Below, piece after piece: positions 60,500 to 64,000 of a DNA stretch of 64,000 nt. The notes below the pieces were generated by a model. It was not told the DNA's origin, did not search any database, and saw only the letters and a list, made by a program, of their open reading frames with translations. This stretch comes from Epiperipatus broadwayi (taxonomy: Eukaryota; Onychophora; Udeonychophora; Euonychophora; Peripatidae): positions 10,561,916-10,625,915 of the forward strand of contig JAQFVV010006220.1 in NCBI GenBank assembly GCA_028023455.1, read 5' to 3'. A program made the position numbers and the translations under genes. Position 1 is the first letter of the stretch; every line of letters starts with the position of its first letter.

Positions 60500-61720
60500 G
60501 TATATAGGATTATCCAAGTTAAAGCAAAAATTAAAACTCAGGAAAATAAAAGTGAGACTCATAATAGTGAATTTATGAATATGATCATGAACATATTTGC
60601 AGAAATTAAAAAAGAAAATAAAGAGAATAGGGAAAGTATGTTCACAGAATTGAAAGATCTTAAAAACCCAAATGGAAGAACAAAAAAATGAAGGTCTTAA
60701 AAGCCAAATTAAAAATCAGACTAGAGAGAATTAAAAATAAATAGAGCAACTAAATGAAGAAATCATAAATAGATTAGAAAGTCACTTTGTAAGATTAGAA
60801 AGTAAGGTTGGTGAAATAAATCTCAAATTCAATTGAATAAAAATGAAAAGAATAGGAAATTGGATCAGTTGCAAAAATTAGTAGAAGAAAGTAAAAATAT
60901 AGAATAGATAAGAGGTGATCCAAGAAAAAGGAAAAAATCAACTACCTGATTCAAAAAATTCTAAATATTCAACTAAAAGATTAAAATGCAGGAAGAGATA
61001 ACAGAGAGAGTGGTAAATATAAAATCAGATATAAAGAAGAAAATAATCCTAAGGTAGATTTGGCAGTAGATAATCCAAATATCACACACAAAAGAATATT
61101 TATTAAAATGTTAATAAAGATGCTCACAAAAATGTTGATGCATATCTATATAGTTTTGACTCTAGTATTGTTAATCAGTACTTGAAAATTAGAGTTTTTT
61201 TCAGGGCATTATAGTCTGGAAAGAAAATTTAAATAAATTGACTAAAGAGAGTAAAATTGTGGTTGCTTATTGCCATCTTCAAAGTTCATCTCAGGCATGG
61301 TAAAATTCATTGTTTGATAAGTCTGTAAATTTTGATCAGTTTAAATAGGCTCTGTTAAATTCCTACTGGAATGCAAATTGTCAAGAATGGATCAAACATT
61401 ATTGCTCAAGAGAAATGCAAACCTGGAAAGGCATCCACTCCATTTTCTTGATGGCAATTAGCCAAATTAACAATCTTAACAGTTGATCCCTTATCTAAAA
61501 TCTAGATTGTATGTATAGTTAGGGATAGTTTTCCCAATCACATTGAAGAGATGCTTATAGGCATTGATTGGAAAATACTGTAGAACAAATAGCTAAGTTA
61601 CTTAATGCCTTTGATAGTAGAAAACTTACAAAGGATGGTGATAGGGAGTAGGAATTTAAACCCAACAGAGAGAGCCATTTAAAGGGAGATTTGAACTCAA
61701 GATCAAGGTCATTGGATATA
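60500..61720 (+). pseudogene. Gag-like remnant of an LTR retrotransposon
   Basis: 60560-60900 is rich in Glu and Lys codons, suggesting a coiled coil. Around 61262-61440 the frame reads VVAYCHLQSSSQAW, then NSLFDKSVNFDQFK, then ALLNSYWNANCQEWIKHYC; W, F and YW spacing resembles Gag capsid domains in arthropod and other invertebrate elements (W.....F..F...F...YW....Q). Later HIEEMLIGIDWK and VEQIAKLLNAFDSRKLTKDG (61541-61630) fit the end of such a domain. Multiple stops. No protease, RT or integrase was found downstream to 64000. The match is by motif pattern only. Confidence 0.4.
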
Positions 61721-61724
61721 TAAA

Positions 61725-64000
61725 AATACCACACCATGATGTTAAAAAGAATCTGAAGAACAACCATCATGGATAAGTAAAAGGTCAAAAGGCAATCTAA
61801 ATAGACCAAGAGTTATTTGTCAGATTGGAAGTGAACTGATATTAAAAAAAGAATATTATTACCGATCAGATTATAAACCTTAGTCATGCACTAGGAAAAT
61901 AAATCCTGTCCCTGATACTGTTATAAACAAAAGGAATAATGATAAAGTAGAAATTGAGGAAAGAAAGATATTTTGTGGAGATAGGAAGTGAGCTTATTGA
62001 ACTTTGATCATACTACTTTCTATACTGGTGATGAATGATGACTTATTTTTTGAGATTGGCACATTTTCATGATATTTCAGACATCTTGTCTCAGCACTGT
62101 TCTCAACCATTTTATATTTATTGCTATTGGCCTTTAAGTCTCAAAAATGAGCTGGGCATATTTTTATATTTGTCAGCTCTTAACCCTACTGATGTTCACT
62201 ATTTTTCTGACAGTTTTCTTTGTTATCTCTTTGTTCTCACTAGATTTAATAGATCTAAACATTCAACTTTCATTTTATTATTAAACCTTTGTTATTTATT
62301 AGAATATAATAAATTTGACTTCATTCAATTGATATTTTTGTTTAGAAATTAAATACATTTTTAAAAATCACATTGGAATTATTTTAAAAAATAAATTTAT
62401 TCAAAAAAAAATATAGTCACATCATCAAATTTCAGGTGGAGCTGATTCAATTTATAAAATGAACGAAATCTTCATTGTTTCAAATTTGATTTAAAAATCT
62501 AAATGATTTTTTTAAAAATAACTACTAACTCTATGAAATTATGCTTTAAAAGTTTACAATTTTTTCATAATTTTTATTATGTGAATGACCTCATTTTGTA
62601 GACAGTTGTGTTACCTGCGATCATAATCTCTATAGTAATAGTATTTAGAAGAAAATATTCTTTTATATTTAAAAATAAATCATTTCTGTACAAAATAAAT
62701 GTATAATAACTTTTACTTTTCATTTTTAATAATTATTACATAATTATGATACCAATACAATCATAAACTTTCCAAAAAATGAAGTTTTTAGACTACCATA
62801 ATATTTTTTCGACGACCGTAATATTTTCTCGAAGCGAACAAAGGTTTGAGACCGCAAAATATATAATGAGTAATCATCAGCAGAACTTGCAATCATTTGT
62901 TGCTGCCTCTTGGATTTCCAAGCTATCTATTGATTTTTTTTGAATTTAAAATATTCGAAAAATAAATATACATAAATTTTGGAGCCATAAAAAAAAAAAA
63001 AGCTTTGCAAAATTTTCAGCAGAGGGCAAAAAATGCAAGTTATTGCTGCCTTATTTTAAAATACATATTTATGTCTCTAAAACGAAAAAGACATCTGAAC
63101 TAATTCAATCAATCTTAGAAACAGTTTGCTTCAAAAAACAAATTTAGAACTAACACAATACGAGTATAAATATTGTTCTCACTAATCCTTATTAATAATA
63201 TATTAAATGTGTGCATATAATTCTACATGTTTATGGGAAAAAACTAATTATAATAATAAATAAAAATTTTGATTATCTTATGGGGATTGATTGCCTTTTG
63301 CAATGTTCTATAGAAAGAAAATTATATAATAATACACAGATCGAATTATACATTAGAATGCACTCAAAATATTGTATTTTAGACAAAAAAAAATAAAAGC
63401 TTTAATGGATTATCTTCTCTATTTTTTCTTCTCTTGGGGTTCTTCAATAAATACTCATTACTTGGAAAAATGAAGAATTTCCCAATTGATGCAATATGAC
63501 ATTGAGAAGATTTGCCCTTTAATAAGCAGGATAAATGAACTTACTTACTGACATTAAACATTGCTTTGAGCTTTTGTTATCCTTTTTTTTTTTTTGACAT
63601 GCCTTGATGAAGTGGCAAGATTGACAACCAAAATGGAATAGGTTCTCAGATCCAAATTATCCTCCTTCTGTCTAGCCTCTCACTTTGTTTGAAAACAACT
63701 TAAATAAATTTTGTTCCTTTCAATGTAGAGAAAACAGAAGAATCTGGTCTGTTTTGTGGTTGCTATATAATAGAGTTGACCAACTTTTGTGTTCATAAGA
63801 TCTACTTTTTATTTTAAAAATGTGTTGCGATCAACTTGTTGTCATAGGCGTAGTCTAAGTGGAGGGAGATGTAAAATATATACTATTTTTATATATCTAT
63901 CTAGTAAAAAATAACAATTATTTAACGGGCCAAAAAACTCATGTCCGAGGGAATTAAAACAACATGAGTAATTATTAACAATATTTATTAATTCAAATTA
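61725..64000. other. AT-rich sequence with no identified gene
   Basis: A 105-codon frame at 62035-62352 (plus) is hydrophobic and unrecognised, probably chance. 62800-63130 has slightly raised GC (CGACGACCG, CGAAGCGAAC). Poly-T at 63583-63595. Confidence 0.35.
63600..63648 (+). ncRNA. possible degenerate hammerhead-like motif
   Basis: TTGATGA (63604-63610), A, GTGG, CAAGATTGA, CAAC, CAAAATGG. The layout resembles the other modules, but stem II has a mismatch and GAAA reads CAAA. Weak. Confidence 0.2.

Noticed and set aside
62035-62352. 105-codon frame downstream of the Gag-like remnant
   Set aside because: No protease, RT or other retroelement motif; composition like non-coding surroundings.

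Overview
This is a very AT-rich (roughly three quarters A+T by eye), gene-poor stretch of an animal genome. The species cannot be fixed from the sequence. A large, repeat-dense invertebrate genome fits best: 64 kb hold no recognisable host exon, tRNA or rRNA, but remnants of at least three families of Penelope-like elements (PLEs, reverse transcriptase plus GIY-YIG endonuclease), several LINEs with an APE endonuclease, tRNA-derived SINEs, an LTR element with a tRNA-Pro-like primer site, and long (ATT)n microsatellites. Almost every coding-looking stretch belongs to a mobile element, and all are 5'-truncated, frameshifted or stopped.

Layout. 0-12 kb: a LINE remnant (2.3-3.2), a SINE (3.9-4.2), a short element with a hammerhead-ribozyme core (6.96-7.18), a diverged tandem array (8.4-9.3), a GC-richer unidentified island (9.3-9.96). 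12-25 kb: a PLE fragment on the minus strand (14.86-15.37), an almost full-length decayed LINE (15.6-18.2), a foldback repeat (20.0-20.25), a reverse-transcriptase fragment of a second LINE family (22.4-23.4). 25.7-28.1 kb: a head-to-head PLE pair flanked by a perfect 15-bp target-site duplication. 33-35 kb: a small foldback, a hairpin, and a PLE-related foldback with hammerhead motifs in both arms and a compound trinucleotide array. 38-40 kb: two SINEs and a palindromic short element with a perfect 14-bp duplication. 42 kb: the 3' end of a third LINE. 44.5-47.9 kb: an old inverted PLE pair containing a younger inverted PLE pair. 50.6 kb: a second copy of the hammerhead element. 51.7-54 kb: an L1-like remnant. 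55.6-59.3 kb: a LINE on the minus strand beside a 470-bp (ATT)n tract. 59.9-61.7 kb: an LTR end, primer site and Gag-like remnant.

The strongest theme is inversion. Three PLE-derived pairs, a PLE-related non-coding foldback, a SINE-like palindrome and one hammerhead element all have the 3' ends of the element facing outward on both sides. In two cases one target-site duplication encloses the whole palindrome. The PLE families also share, after the endonuclease stop or at the outer ends, a compact module that folds like a type I hammerhead ribozyme with a very small stem III. Stem II and stem III change in a compensatory way between copies. Together these suggest retrotransposition of PLEs (and of short non-autonomous passengers) that often primes at both cut strands of the target, giving palindromic insertions. 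That mechanism is inference; the palindromes, duplications and ribozyme cores are read directly from the sequence.
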